From Sphingopyxis sp. 113P3 (GTDB lineage: Bacteria > Pseudomonadota > Alphaproteobacteria > Sphingomonadales > Sphingomonadaceae), in NCBI RefSeq assembly GCF_001278035.1, contig NZ_CP009452.1, positions 2,575,501-2,639,500 on the forward strand: a stretch of DNA of 64,000 bases. Reading direction: 5' to 3'. The position numbers and the translations under genes were made by a program. Within the stretch, counting starts at the first letter, position 1, and each line of letters starts with the position of its first letter. Shown here piece by piece: positions 28,133 through 36,160 of the stretch. The notes under the pieces were generated by a model that was not told the DNA's origin, searched no databases, and saw only the letters and a list, made by a program, of their open reading frames with translations.

Positions 28133-30393
28133 CACCACACTTGCCGCCGCGCGCCCTTGCGCCACAAGCCGAGAATCACGACCTGCCACGCGACCGCAAG
28201 CGCACCGAGGATGAAAACCACGTCGCCGAAGGTCCGAACCCAGCGCAGCGCTTCGAGGAAACCCTGCTGGAGGAACGCGTCGCTGCGCGCGTACCACATG
28301 CCGGAGGTCACGCTTGCTTCGAACTGGAAAAGCCCCACCGGGAGCAGACTCGTGAAGATCATAAGCACCAACCCCGCGTTGAGTCCCCAGAACCCCAAGC
28401 GCATCAACCCTTCGTTGAGTCGAATTTCGGGCCGGATATAGCGCAGCACCAGAAGCGTGAAACCAAGGGCGAGGAAACCATAAACCCCAAACAGCGCCGC
28501 ATGTGCATGGACCGCGGTGGTGTTCAGTCCCTGAAGATAAAAGAGCGCGACTGGCGTGTTGATCATGAAGCCGAAGACGCCGGCGCCGAGCATGTTCCAG
28601 AAGGCAACGGCAACGAAGCACATCAAGGGCCAGCGCAGCGCGCGCATCCACGGCGCGCGGTCGCGCAGGCTCCAATGCTCCCAGGCTTCATAGCCGAGCA
28701 CGATGAGCGGCACGACCTCGAGCGCACTGAACGCAGCGCCGACGGCCATTACCGGAGTGGTCGTTCCAGAGAAATATAGGTGATGAAAGGTGCCCGGCAC
28801 CCCGCCGACCATGAAGAGCGATGCGGAGGCAAGGCTCGCGGCCGTCGCGATCCGTTTCGACACCAGCCCCATCGACGCGAAGATGAAAGCGATGGCGGCG
28901 GTGGCGAACACTTCAAAAATGCCCTCAACCCACAAGTGGACGACCCACCACCGCCAATATTCCATGATCGTGATATGGGTGCGTTCGCCATAAAAAAGGC
29001 CGGAGCCGTAGAAGAGTCCGATTGCAACGGTCGAAACGGTAAGGAGCAGAAGCAGGCTCCGGTCCCCGCCTTTCTCGCGCCGGAGAGCGGGCATCATGCA
29101 CCGCAACATCAGGACCAGCCAGAAGAGCAGTCCCGCGAACAGTGCAATCTGCCAAATGCGGCCGAGATCAAGAAATTCATAGCCTTGGTGCCCGAGCCAG
29201 AATCCGAGGCCGTCGGGCATCACCTGCGCGATCGAAAGATAATTGCCGGCGAACGACCCGGCGACGACCAGGATCAGCGCCCAGAAGAGCAGGTCGACCC
29301 CTGCCTTCTGATACTTGGGATCGCCTCCGTGAATAACCGGTCCAAGGAACAGACCGGCGGCTAGGAAGGCCGTGGCAATCCATAGCACTGCGCTCTGCAC
29401 GTGCCAGGTGCGAGTGAGCGCATAAGGGAACCACTGCGACACGTCGATGCCGTAAAAGCTCTGACCCTCGATCGTATAGTGGGCGGTGAACCCTCCGATA
29501 AAAACCTGAAAGACGAGCAGCGCCAGCACCACAAAAAGATATTTGCCGAGCGCACGCTGCGAGGGGGTCAGCGCTGCAAGGGTCAGCGGGTCCTTGTCGG
29601 CGGTGACGAGTGGGGTGTCGTCATGACGGCGCAGAAAGGCCCAGCCCCAAATCAGCGCGCCCACGCCAGCGATCAGGATGACCACGCATGCGAGAGACCA
29701 AAGGATATTCTCCGGTGTCGGTTGATTGCCGATCAGGGGCTCGGGGGGCCAATTATTGGTATAGGTGGCTATCGTTCCGGGTCGTTGGGTGGATGCAGCC
29801 CACGCCGTCCAGAAGAAGAAATCGGCCAGCGCCGCACGCTTGCCAGCGTCGGGCAGCGTTCCCTCCTTCATCGCATAATTGTCGCGCATCCCGCGTAGCG
29901 CGGGATCGCTGCCATAAAGCCTGTCATAGTGAGCAGCCGTGAGGGCTATTGCGGCGCCGCGGCGCTCGGAGACGGTGACGATGCCGGTCGATGGCTCGAG
30001 CCCATTGCTGCGATATTCCTGTTTCAGCCGATGAACGAGCGCCGCTTTCTGTTCGACGTCGAGTTCGTCGAAGGGCCTGTCATAGGCCTCCAAAGCCGCG
30101 AGCGTCAGCCACGTGGTCAGTTCGCGGTGCAGCCAGTCGGCGGTCCAGTCGGGTGCCTGATAGGCGCCATGCCCCCAGATCGAGCCGAGCTGCATACCGC
30201 CGGTGCTTTGCCACGCGGCCTGCCCGGCCATGATGTCTTCCCTGGTCATCAGGGATTTGCCTGACGCCGTGACAACCTCGGTCGGGATCGGAGGTGCCTT
30301 GCGATAAACCTCAGCCCCGGAAATGCCGAGGATGAGAAAGGTGACCGTGAGGACCGAGATCAAGGTCCACCAGAGTTTGCGATACTCGCCCAT
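28132..30393 (-). CDS. norB: Quinol-dependent nitric oxide reductase (qNor)
   Basis: A 753-residue single-subunit NO reductase. The N-terminal extension (PPIPTEVV, IMAGQAAWQSTGGMQLGSIWGHG) that replaces NorC is present, followed by the 12-helix heme-copper core with WVEGIFEVFATAAIAFIF, HHLYFSG and NTTAVHAHAALFGVYGF. ATG 30393 is preferred over one 7 codons upstream because AGAGGGGG lies just before it. It reduces NO to N2O with quinol electrons at the inner membrane. No nitrite reductase gene is seen here, which suggests NO detoxification more than full denitrification. Confidence 0.93.
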   Translation of the reverse strand: MGEYRKLWWTLISVLTVTFLILGISGAEVYRKAPPIPTEVVTASGKSLMTREDIMAGQAAWQSTGGMQLGSIWGHGAYQAPDWTADWLHRELTTWLTLAALEAYDRPFDELDVEQKAALVHRLKQEYRSNGLEPSTGIVTVSERRGAAIALTAAHYDRLYGSDPALRGMRDNYAMKEGTLPDAGKRAALADFFFWTAWAASTQRPGTIATYTNNWPPEPLIGNQPTPENILWSLACVVILIAGVGALIWGWAFLRRHDDTPLVTADKDPLTLAALTPSQRALGKYLFVVLALLVFQVFIGGFTAHYTIEGQSFYGIDVSQWFPYALTRTWHVQSAVLWIATAFLAAGLFLGPVIHGGDPKYQKAGVDLLFWALILVVAGSFAGNYLSIAQVMPDGLGFWLGHQGYEFLDLGRIWQIALFAGLLFWLVLMLRCMMPALRREKGGDRSLLLLLTVSTVAIGLFYGSGLFYGERTHITIMEYWRWWVVHLWVEGIFEVFATAAIAFIFASMGLVSKRIATAASLASASLFMVGGVPGTFHHLYFSGTTTPVMAVGAAFSALEVVPLIVLGYEAWEHWSLRDRAPWMRALRWPLMCFVAVAFWNMLGAGVFGFMINTPVALFYLQGLNTTAVHAHAALFGVYGFLALGFTLLVLRYIRPEIRLNEGLMRLGFWGLNAGLVLMIFTSLLPVGLFQFEASVTSGMWYARSDAFLQQGFLEALRWVRTFGDVVFILGALAVAWQVVILGLWRKGARRQVW

Positions 30394-30666
30394 CAGCCCC
30401 CCTCTTGTTTTCAAGGTTCCTTCTGCCCGCCGGGACGGGCAGCGGCACGCTCAATGGCCCCGAGGCCACACCCGGCGAGCAACAGCGTGAACCCACCGAC
30501 CGAGCGCTTTCAAAGTGCCGGAATCACGGACATGGCGCGCGCTCCGCGGGTCGAGTGGCCCCCATCCCATGACCTCGCCGCATTCCGGGCAGAACATCGT
30601 CGTCTCCATCAAGAACGGTCAGGCCCCGCCCGCGTCCCGGCAATAGCAGAGTTGGGTCCAATGAAT

Positions 30667-30680
30667 TTGCGCTGGATCAA
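30667..30680. promoter_or_regulatory. FNR/Dnr-like half-conserved box
   Basis: TTGCGCTGGATCAA has one perfect ATCAA half site and a degenerate TTGCG half. The centre is 47 nt before the regulator ATG, too close for class II activation with a normal leader, and about 280 nt upstream of norB. It could be an autoregulatory or norB site. Confidence 0.45.
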
Positions 30681-30699
30681 ACTTCTCCTCTTTTGCTCG

Positions 30700-30711
30700 C
30701 TAGGCGCCTAG
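30700..30711. repeat. Perfect 12-bp palindrome at the regulator RBS
   Basis: CTAGGCGCCTAG is self-complementary and its last base begins the Shine-Dalgarno AGGAGG of the Crp/Fnr gene. It may be an operator for autorepression or an RNA element; function is inferred only from position. Confidence 0.5.
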
Positions 30712-30720
30712 GAGGTCATC

Positions 30721-31422
30721 ATGACCCTTCGCCCGTCGATCGAGCCCCGCGCCCTCGCTGGAATCGGCATTTTTGCCGGCCTTCCGCTCGCCGTGCTCGA
30801 AGAGGGAGCAGCGATCGCACATCGGCGTTCACTGGCCCGCGGCGTACGCGTTTTCGATCAGGGCGAGATCGCCGGCCGGGCGCACGCCCTGCTTTGCGGC
30901 TGCGTGCGCATCACACAGGCGGGCAGCGACGGCGAGGAAATCCTCGTCCGCCTCATAGGCCCCGGCGAAATCTTCGGATGCGTCCCCATATTGACCGATG
31001 GCCTCTACCCTGCGGATGCCACGGCCCTTGTCGATGCGGTCGAACTGAGTTGGGATCCTGCTGATCTGGTCGCGCTGATGAAACGCCATTCGCAGATCGC
31101 GCTCAACATGATCGCCATTGTTGGCGGCCGGCTTGGCGAAACGCAGGAACGCTTGCGTGAACTGGCGACGCAAAGCGCCGAGCGCCGCATCGCGCGCACG
31201 ATGTTGCGGCTGCTTGACCAGGCCGGACATCCGGCCAGTGACGGCATGCGGATCGCCTTTCCGCTGCGACGCAAGGATATCGCCGACATTGCGGGCACGA
31301 CTCTTCACACAGCGAGCCGAACCCTCTCGGCGTGGGAGCGCGAGGGCATGCTGACCAGCGATCGCCGGCACCTGATCATAAGGTCACCGCCAGCTTTGCG
31401 ACGCATCGCGGAGACGCCATGA
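30721..31422 (+). CDS. Crp/Fnr-family regulator, probably nitric-oxide or redox responsive
   Basis: A 233-residue protein with a cNMP-like sensor barrel (about 20-130), dimer helix and C-terminal wHTH (RRKDIADIAGTTLHTASRTL). The recognition helix TLHTASRTLSAWE resembles Dnr/NnrR-type members. The N-terminal Cys cluster of FNR is absent, so it does not look like an iron-sulfur oxygen sensor. Cys residues in LLCGCVRI and IFGCVP are present. Strong RBS (AGGAGG). The divergent position from norB suggests it controls norB-nnrS in response to NO; this is inference from context. Confidence 0.8.
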   Translation: MTLRPSIEPRALAGIGIFAGLPLAVLEEGAAIAHRRSLARGVRVFDQGEIAGRAHALLCGCVRITQAGSDGEEILVRLIGPGEIFGCVPILTDGLYPADATALVDAVELSWDPADLVALMKRHSQIALNMIAIVGGRLGETQERLRELATQSAERRIARTMLRLLDQAGHPASDGMRIAFPLRRKDIADIAGTTLHTASRTLSAWEREGMLTSDRRHLIIRSPPALRRIAETP

Positions 31423-31591
31423 ATTTTGTCCGTGCGAAAGGCCTGATACGGCTCAATCTGCGGGTGGCAGCAGCGTCGCGAAAAATTTTACTGGAAAGCC
31501 GTTGCAATGCGAGATTGAGCGTGATAGCTGGCCGCTCGCTTCGCAGCCAAGAGGGTTTTGCCCCGCTGCCGGCGGTGCCGAAATGGCAAGT

Positions 31592-31667
<76 letters not shown>

Positions 31668-31856
31668 TTTCCTTCCCGTCAGGCCGACAGCTCACGAACT
31701 TGCCGAGGCGATATTCGCTGGCTCCTTTTATTATCGCCGTGCGTAATTGGCATGGGATGAATATTGGCGCCCCGTCGGCTCCAATTTTCGTCCAAGCGCC
31801 TGGCAGATGCGCGTCGAACATCTTTTCCCGTAAAAGGCTCGCACAGACAAAGCGCT

Positions 31857-31884
31857 AAGGATGCGAGCGGAAAGCGTCCTTTTC
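31857..31884 (+). terminator. Candidate intrinsic terminator downstream of tRNA-Lys
   Basis: AAGGATGC and GCGTCCTT form an 8-bp stem (one G-T pair) around a 9-nt loop, followed by TTTTC. It lies in a 289-nt stretch (31668-31956) where no gene is seen. Distance from the tRNA (about 190 nt) makes its role uncertain. Confidence 0.35.
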
Positions 31885-31956
31885 GCGCACGCTGATCGTT
31901 TGGCTGCGCTCGCCCTGACCGAGCCCACCGGAATGAGGCGAAGGCGACATTGGTAA

Positions 31957-32520
31957 TCACCCCTTGAGCGCCTTTCGCACTGCGTAAAGGTTGGCCGCCC
32001 CGAAAGCGAAGAAGAGCGCGGACAGGTACAGCCAGTGCAGCCAACGCCGCGTAAGCTCGCCGCCATTCCAGACGACCCCAAAGCGAACGAGTTCGCCGTC
32101 GTCAGGAAGCCGCCGCAGTACAGGGAGGTCGCCCGTTCGGTCCGACGGCAGCACCCGCTCAAGCTCGCTCGGCAACGCAGGGTTCGCGCTCCCTGCCGCG
32201 AACCGCTCATCCGCTCGCGCTTCGGCCGCCAGGCTTAGCCTGAGGATGCAGTCCCAGTTTGAGTAGCCAAAGCTGTGCCGTGAGGGTGACGGGGTTCCAT
32301 AACGTTGATGAGTGCAGGATACCTCGGACACTTTGGGCACACCCTCCCCGCTCCCTGCGCCCAGCCAGGCCCGACTGTCGTCGATCAGGCCGGCTTCGTC
32401 CCCCAGAGCCAGCTCGACGAGGGGATAGGCAAGACACATGAGACCCATGGGCAGGAAAAAAAGCGCCAAGAAGCGCCGCAGCACATTTCGCCCGAGCATT
32501 GTTGGTTCTTCACCGCCCAT
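31957..32520 (-). CDS. Hypothetical two-helix membrane protein
   Basis: A 187-residue protein with an N-terminal membrane helix (RRFLALFFLPMGLMCLAYPLV), a polar periplasmic-type middle of about 120 residues and a C-terminal helix (WLHWLYLSALFFAFGAANLYAV). No known domain is recognised. The middle part contains two Cys (SCTHQRYG and DCILRLS). The start could also be the internal ATG at 32499. It stands alone after tRNA-Lys. Helices at both ends support a real gene; function is unknown. Confidence 0.6.
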   Translation of the reverse strand: MGGEEPTMLGRNVLRRFLALFFLPMGLMCLAYPLVELALGDEAGLIDDSRAWLGAGSGEGVPKVSEVSCTHQRYGTPSPSRHSFGYSNWDCILRLSLAAEARADERFAAGSANPALPSELERVLPSDRTGDLPVLRRLPDDGELVRFGVVWNGGELTRRWLHWLYLSALFFAFGAANLYAVRKALKG

Positions 32521-32667
32521 CCCCGGTCCCCCGCCACCGTGGCTGGCGCCCCGGCTTCACAAAAGAATTGCGCAGGGTGAGAGCCATGTCAAAGCGAAAG
32601 CGCCAGGGTGTCAAGCGCGTCTCGACTATGTTCGCTAAGCCACATGGTTCGCATGTTACCCGGCAAG

Positions 32668-34203
32668 TCACGGCCAGTAGCGGCGCCGGATTTCCTGTTT
32701 ATAGAGCTTGCCAGTGTCATGGCGCGGCAGCGCGCGGTCGAAATCGACCGACCGCGGACATTTGACGTGGCTGAGGCGGGCTCGGCAATACTCAAGGAGA
32801 CGCGCCTCAAGTTCGGGCCCGGCTTCCTCCCATGAGCGGGGCTGGACGACCGCCTTCACTTCCTCCCCCATTTCAGGGTGCGGAACGCCGACGACCGCCA
32901 CATCTGCGACCGATGGATGCAGGATCAGCAGATTTTCGATCTCCTGCGGATAGATGTTCACTCCGCCCGAGATGATCATGAAACTCTTGCGGTCAGTAAG
33001 GTAGAGATATCCCTCCGCATCGACATGCCCGATATCACCAAGCGTGCTCCAGCCAGGATGCGCGGGATGACGGGCCTCGCGCGTCTTTGCGGGATCGTTG
33101 AGATACTGGAAATCCCAGCCACCCTCGAAATAGACGAGGCCGTCGGTGCCGGCCGGCACCTCTTTGCCCTCCTCGTCGCAGATGTGCAGCGTTCCCCAAT
33201 CGGCACGCCCGACCGACCCGGGGCGCTCGAGCCACTCCTGCGGCGTGATGAAGGTCGACCCATTGCCTTCCGATCCGCCATAATATTCATAGATGATAGG
33301 TCCGAGCCATTCAATCATCCGGCGCTTGATCTCGACCGGGCACGGCGCCGCGGCATGGACGATCTTTTGAAGCGAGGACAAATCGTAACGCGAACGCACA
33401 TCCTCTGGCAGCGCGAGCATCCGCACAAACATCGTCGGAACCATCTGCATGAAGGTTACGCCGTAGAGTTCCACAAGGCGCAGGACGGTCTCGGCGTCGA
33501 AGCGCTCCATGACGACAAGGCTCGCCCCCAGACGGTGCGCCGCCATGCCATATACAAGCGGTGCAGTGTGATAGAGCGGTGCTGGCGAAAGCATCACGCT
33601 TCCTTCGCCGACCCCGTAGCGCCCCGATATTCGGTCGGCCAGCATATGCGGTGCGTCGGCTGGCTCGCCGCTCAGCGGCAGCCGGATTCCCTTCGGCCGG
33701 CCCGTCGTTCCGGAGGAATAAACGAGGTGATATCCCGCCGTTTCGTCGCCGATCGGTTCAGCGGACTGGCTCTCGGCCGCAAGCGACCATGAACGTGCGC
33801 CCTCAAGCGCTGAGCCGATGTCGAAAATTGTCTCGACATGGGGCGCGCGCTCAGCCCGTTCGCGCAAGAGCGTCGCAGCGGCAGGGACCTCGGCATGGGT
33901 GATGAGGAGGCGCGAGCCGCTATCGGCCAGGATATAGGCGGCCTCTTCAGCCGTGAGCTGGGTCGAGATCGGGCAAATATAGAGCCCCGCGCGCTGCGCT
34001 GCCCAGTAAAGGATATAATATTCGGGACAATTCTTGAGCCAGATCGCAATCGTGTCTCCCGTCGCCATCCCAAGCGAGCGGAAGAGGTGGGCACCGCGGT
34101 TCGCTGCCGCTTCGAGTGACGCGTAGCTCGTCGCACTACCGTTGGCTGCCATGATAATGGCCGCGCGATCGGGCGCGGTTCGCGCGAAATGGCGTGGATA
34201 CAT
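32668..34203 (-). CDS. AMP-forming acyl-CoA synthetase
   Basis: A 511-residue ANL-superfamily ligase. The phosphate-binding loop YSSGTTGRPKG, the EYYGGSEG adenine motif, the STLGDIGHVDAEGYLYLTDR hinge region and the C-terminal lysine region (GKLYK) are all present. It would activate a carboxylic acid to its CoA thioester. ATG 34203 (MYPRHFARTAP) is preferred over 34215 because GGGGAGAGG lies directly before it and family members start MYP. A repeat resembling the other FadR-type sites lies 23 nt upstream. Confidence 0.88.
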   Translation of the reverse strand: MYPRHFARTAPDRAAIIMAANGSATSYASLEAAANRGAHLFRSLGMATGDTIAIWLKNCPEYYILYWAAQRAGLYICPISTQLTAEEAAYILADSGSRLLITHAEVPAAATLLRERAERAPHVETIFDIGSALEGARSWSLAAESQSAEPIGDETAGYHLVYSSGTTGRPKGIRLPLSGEPADAPHMLADRISGRYGVGEGSVMLSPAPLYHTAPLVYGMAAHRLGASLVVMERFDAETVLRLVELYGVTFMQMVPTMFVRMLALPEDVRSRYDLSSLQKIVHAAAPCPVEIKRRMIEWLGPIIYEYYGGSEGNGSTFITPQEWLERPGSVGRADWGTLHICDEEGKEVPAGTDGLVYFEGGWDFQYLNDPAKTREARHPAHPGWSTLGDIGHVDAEGYLYLTDRKSFMIISGGVNIYPQEIENLLILHPSVADVAVVGVPHPEMGEEVKAVVQPRSWEEAGPELEARLLEYCRARLSHVKCPRSVDFDRALPRHDTGKLYKQEIRRRYWP

Positions 34204-34226
34204 GCCTCTCCCCATTTTCTGTGCCG

Positions 34227-34238
34227 AGTTGTATAACT
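34227..34238. promoter_or_regulatory. Putative FadR-type operator, site A
   Basis: AGTTGTATAACT fits AGTTA-N2-TAACT with one mismatch and continues as TAACTACGT, as at 41043, 59120 and 61167. It is 11-23 nt before the acyl-CoA synthetase start, where bound repressor would block transcription or initiation. Confidence 0.55.
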
Positions 34239-34250
34239 ACGTTTACTTTC

Positions 34251-34266
34251 TATGTCGATTGACATA
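34251..34266. repeat. Inverted repeat in the divergent promoter
   Basis: TATGTC-GATT-GACATA has perfect 6-bp arms. It sits between two divergent units (acyl-CoA synthetase and the 102-residue protein/ligase operon) and could be a second operator. Confidence 0.4.
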
Positions 34267-34328
34267 ATGGCTTTCCCATGCCGAGACGACGGCACGCCCA
34301 ACAGGCAATGGGAAAGGATCGAAAGACA

Positions 34329-34637
34329 ATGGACCTTAAACCGGGTTCTCGCTGGAAAAGTGCGGTGTGCGATGCGCAGCTAGTCGTCGTGCGCCCCCCA
34401 AAGGTCGCCGGCGAGCTTCAATGCGGCGGAGTTCCCGTTCTCCCCATCGACGATGGCGCAGCCCCGACAGGTGACGTCAGCCCCGATTTCTCCGACGGCG
34501 TGGCGATCGGCAAGCGCTATGTCGACGAAGAGACGGGGCTTGAGGTTCTTGGCGCAAAGGCAGGAAAGGGATCGCTCGCGTTCAATGGCATCGCGATGAC
34601 GGTGAAGGGCGCCAAGCCGCTTCCAGCCTCGGACTGA
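34329..34637 (+). CDS. Small conserved-looking protein ahead of an acyl-CoA ligase
   Basis: A 102-residue soluble protein from ATG 34329 (MDLKPGSRWKSAVCDAQ). No domain can be named. It shows two Cys in similar contexts (SAVCDAQLVVVRPP and LQCGGVPVLP), then a beta-rich tail with RYVDEETGLEVLGAKAGKGSL. The pattern suggests a small metal-binding or carrier-like fold. It starts the plus-strand operon and is followed after 8 nt by a ligase gene, so it probably works with that ligase. Confidence 0.6.
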   Translation: MDLKPGSRWKSAVCDAQLVVVRPPKVAGELQCGGVPVLPIDDGAAPTGDVSPDFSDGVAIGKRYVDEETGLEVLGAKAGKGSLAFNGIAMTVKGAKPLPASD

Positions 34638-34645
34638 TCTGAACC

Positions 34646-36151
34646 ATGCGCACGCCGCTTTTGCTCGACATTGCAGCAGACGCCTGCCCAGAGCGTCACG
34701 CCCTCGGAGCCGGGAAGCAAGTCCAGGATTTTGGAACCTATCGCGCCCGCGCGAGCCGCGTCGCAGCTTGGCTTTCGTCCAAAGGGATGCCCAACACCGC
34801 CTTTTTGGGCATGAACGGCGACGCCCTGCCCGTCCTGCTCTTTGCAAGCGGCATGGCCGGAACGGCTTTCGTGCCGCTCAACTACCGTCTGGCCGACGCC
34901 GATCTCAACAGGCTCGTCGCCCGCAGTGCCCCCGCGGTGCTGATCGCGGACGACGACATGTTGCCGCGCATCGACCCCGTCGAGGGTGTTGCGCTGGTCG
35001 CGCGCAGCGCGTTCGAGGAGGAATTTCTGCGCAGCGCTGCCCCCGAACCGGCTGAACTTACCGAGACCGATAACGATATCGCCGTCCTGCTTTTCACCAG
35101 CGGCACGACAGGCGAACCAAAGGCCGCGGTCCTGCGTCACGCCAATTTGACTTCCTACGTGATGTCGACCGTGGAGTTCCTCGGGGCGAGCGAAGACGAA
35201 ACGGCGCTGATCAGCGTTCCAGCCTATCATATCGCAGGTGTTTCGGCGATCCTCACCGCAGCCTATGGGGGGCGCCGGATCGTCTATCTGCCTGCCTTCA
35301 CCGCCGAGGACTGGGTGAGAGTGGCCGCGGCGGAAAAAATCACCCATGCCATGGTGGTGCCGACCATGCTCGGGCGAATTCTCGATGTGATGGAGAAGAC
35401 GGGCGAGACGCTGCCGGCGCTTCGCGCCTTGTCCTATGGTGGCGGAAAGATGCCTGAACCGGTGATCGCGCGCGCGCTCGCCCGGCTGCCACATGTCGAT
35501 TTCGTCAATGCTTACGGCCTCACCGAAACCAGCTCGACCATCGCACTGCTCGGTGCCGAGGATCACAGGGCCGCTTTTGCATCATCCGACCCCGCCGTCA
35601 GGCGGCGTATCGCGTCAGTAGGACGGCCGCTGCCCAGCGTCGAACTTGAAATTCGCCGCGAGGACGGGTCGCCCTGCGCTGTCGGTGAACATGGCGAAAT
35701 CTATGTGCGCGGCGAGCAGGTATCGGGCGAGTATCTGCACAAGAAGGCGATTGGCGACGACGGCTGGTTCGCAACCAATGACGCGGGCTGGCTCGACGGA
35801 GGCGGCTACCTGTTCGTTGAGGGACGCCTCGACGATGTCATCGTGCGCGGCGGTGAGAATATCTCGCCGGGCGAGATCGAGGATGTGCTGCGGACGTTCG
35901 ACGATATCGCCGATTGCGCAGTGCTCGGCGTTCCTTGCTCGCAATGGGGCGAAAAGGTCATTGCGGTCATTGTGTCGCGATCAGGATCGCCCGACACCGA
36001 CAAAATGGCATCGGTCATCCGCGAACGGCTCCGGTCGACCAAGACGCCGGAACAATGGTTCGTCCGCGACGAGCTGCCTTATAACGAAACCGGAAAGCTG
36101 CTCCGCCGCGTCCTCAAGGCCGAACTGGCGAAAGAGGTCTGCGCCGGATAG
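34646..36151 (+). CDS. AMP-forming acyl-CoA synthetase
   Basis: A 501-residue ANL ligase with FTSGTTGEPKAAVLRH (P-loop), NAYGLTETSST, the ATNDAGWLDGGGYLFVEGR hinge, RGGENISPGEIEDVL and NETGKLLRR with the catalytic lysine. It resembles medium-chain or aromatic acyl-CoA ligases; the substrate is not evident. It is second in an operon with a crotonase, a CoA-transferase and an amidohydrolase, so the acyl-CoA made is probably processed by them. Confidence 0.9.
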   Translation: MRTPLLLDIAADACPERHALGAGKQVQDFGTYRARASRVAAWLSSKGMPNTAFLGMNGDALPVLLFASGMAGTAFVPLNYRLADADLNRLVARSAPAVLIADDDMLPRIDPVEGVALVARSAFEEEFLRSAAPEPAELTETDNDIAVLLFTSGTTGEPKAAVLRHANLTSYVMSTVEFLGASEDETALISVPAYHIAGVSAILTAAYGGRRIVYLPAFTAEDWVRVAAAEKITHAMVVPTMLGRILDVMEKTGETLPALRALSYGGGKMPEPVIARALARLPHVDFVNAYGLTETSSTIALLGAEDHRAAFASSDPAVRRRIASVGRPLPSVELEIRREDGSPCAVGEHGEIYVRGEQVSGEYLHKKAIGDDGWFATNDAGWLDGGGYLFVEGRLDDVIVRGGENISPGEIEDVLRTFDDIADCAVLGVPCSQWGEKVIAVIVSRSGSPDTDKMASVIRERLRSTKTPEQWFVRDELPYNETGKLLRRVLKAELAKEVCAG

Positions 36152-36160
36152 GAAGGCGCG

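Larger units (their letters stand above)
30394..30720. other. Divergent norB / regulator promoter region
   Basis: This 327-nt stretch has no convincing gene. It holds a small hairpin (CTGCCCG / CGGGCAG, 30424-30443) in the norB leader, an FNR-like site at 30667-30680 and a palindrome at 30700-30711 touching the regulator RBS. Promoters for norB and for the plus-strand regulator must lie here. Confidence 0.6.

Noticed and set aside
28133..28675. Upstream extension of nnrS
   Set aside because: The extension overlaps norB in another frame on the same strand, is Arg-rich and has no membrane helices; the coupled ATG at 28132 fits.
31679..32210. Minus-strand open frames between tRNA-Lys and the hypothetical membrane protein
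   Set aside because: They give Arg-rich translations without domains, overlap each other and the end of the membrane protein gene, and have no good ribosome-binding site.
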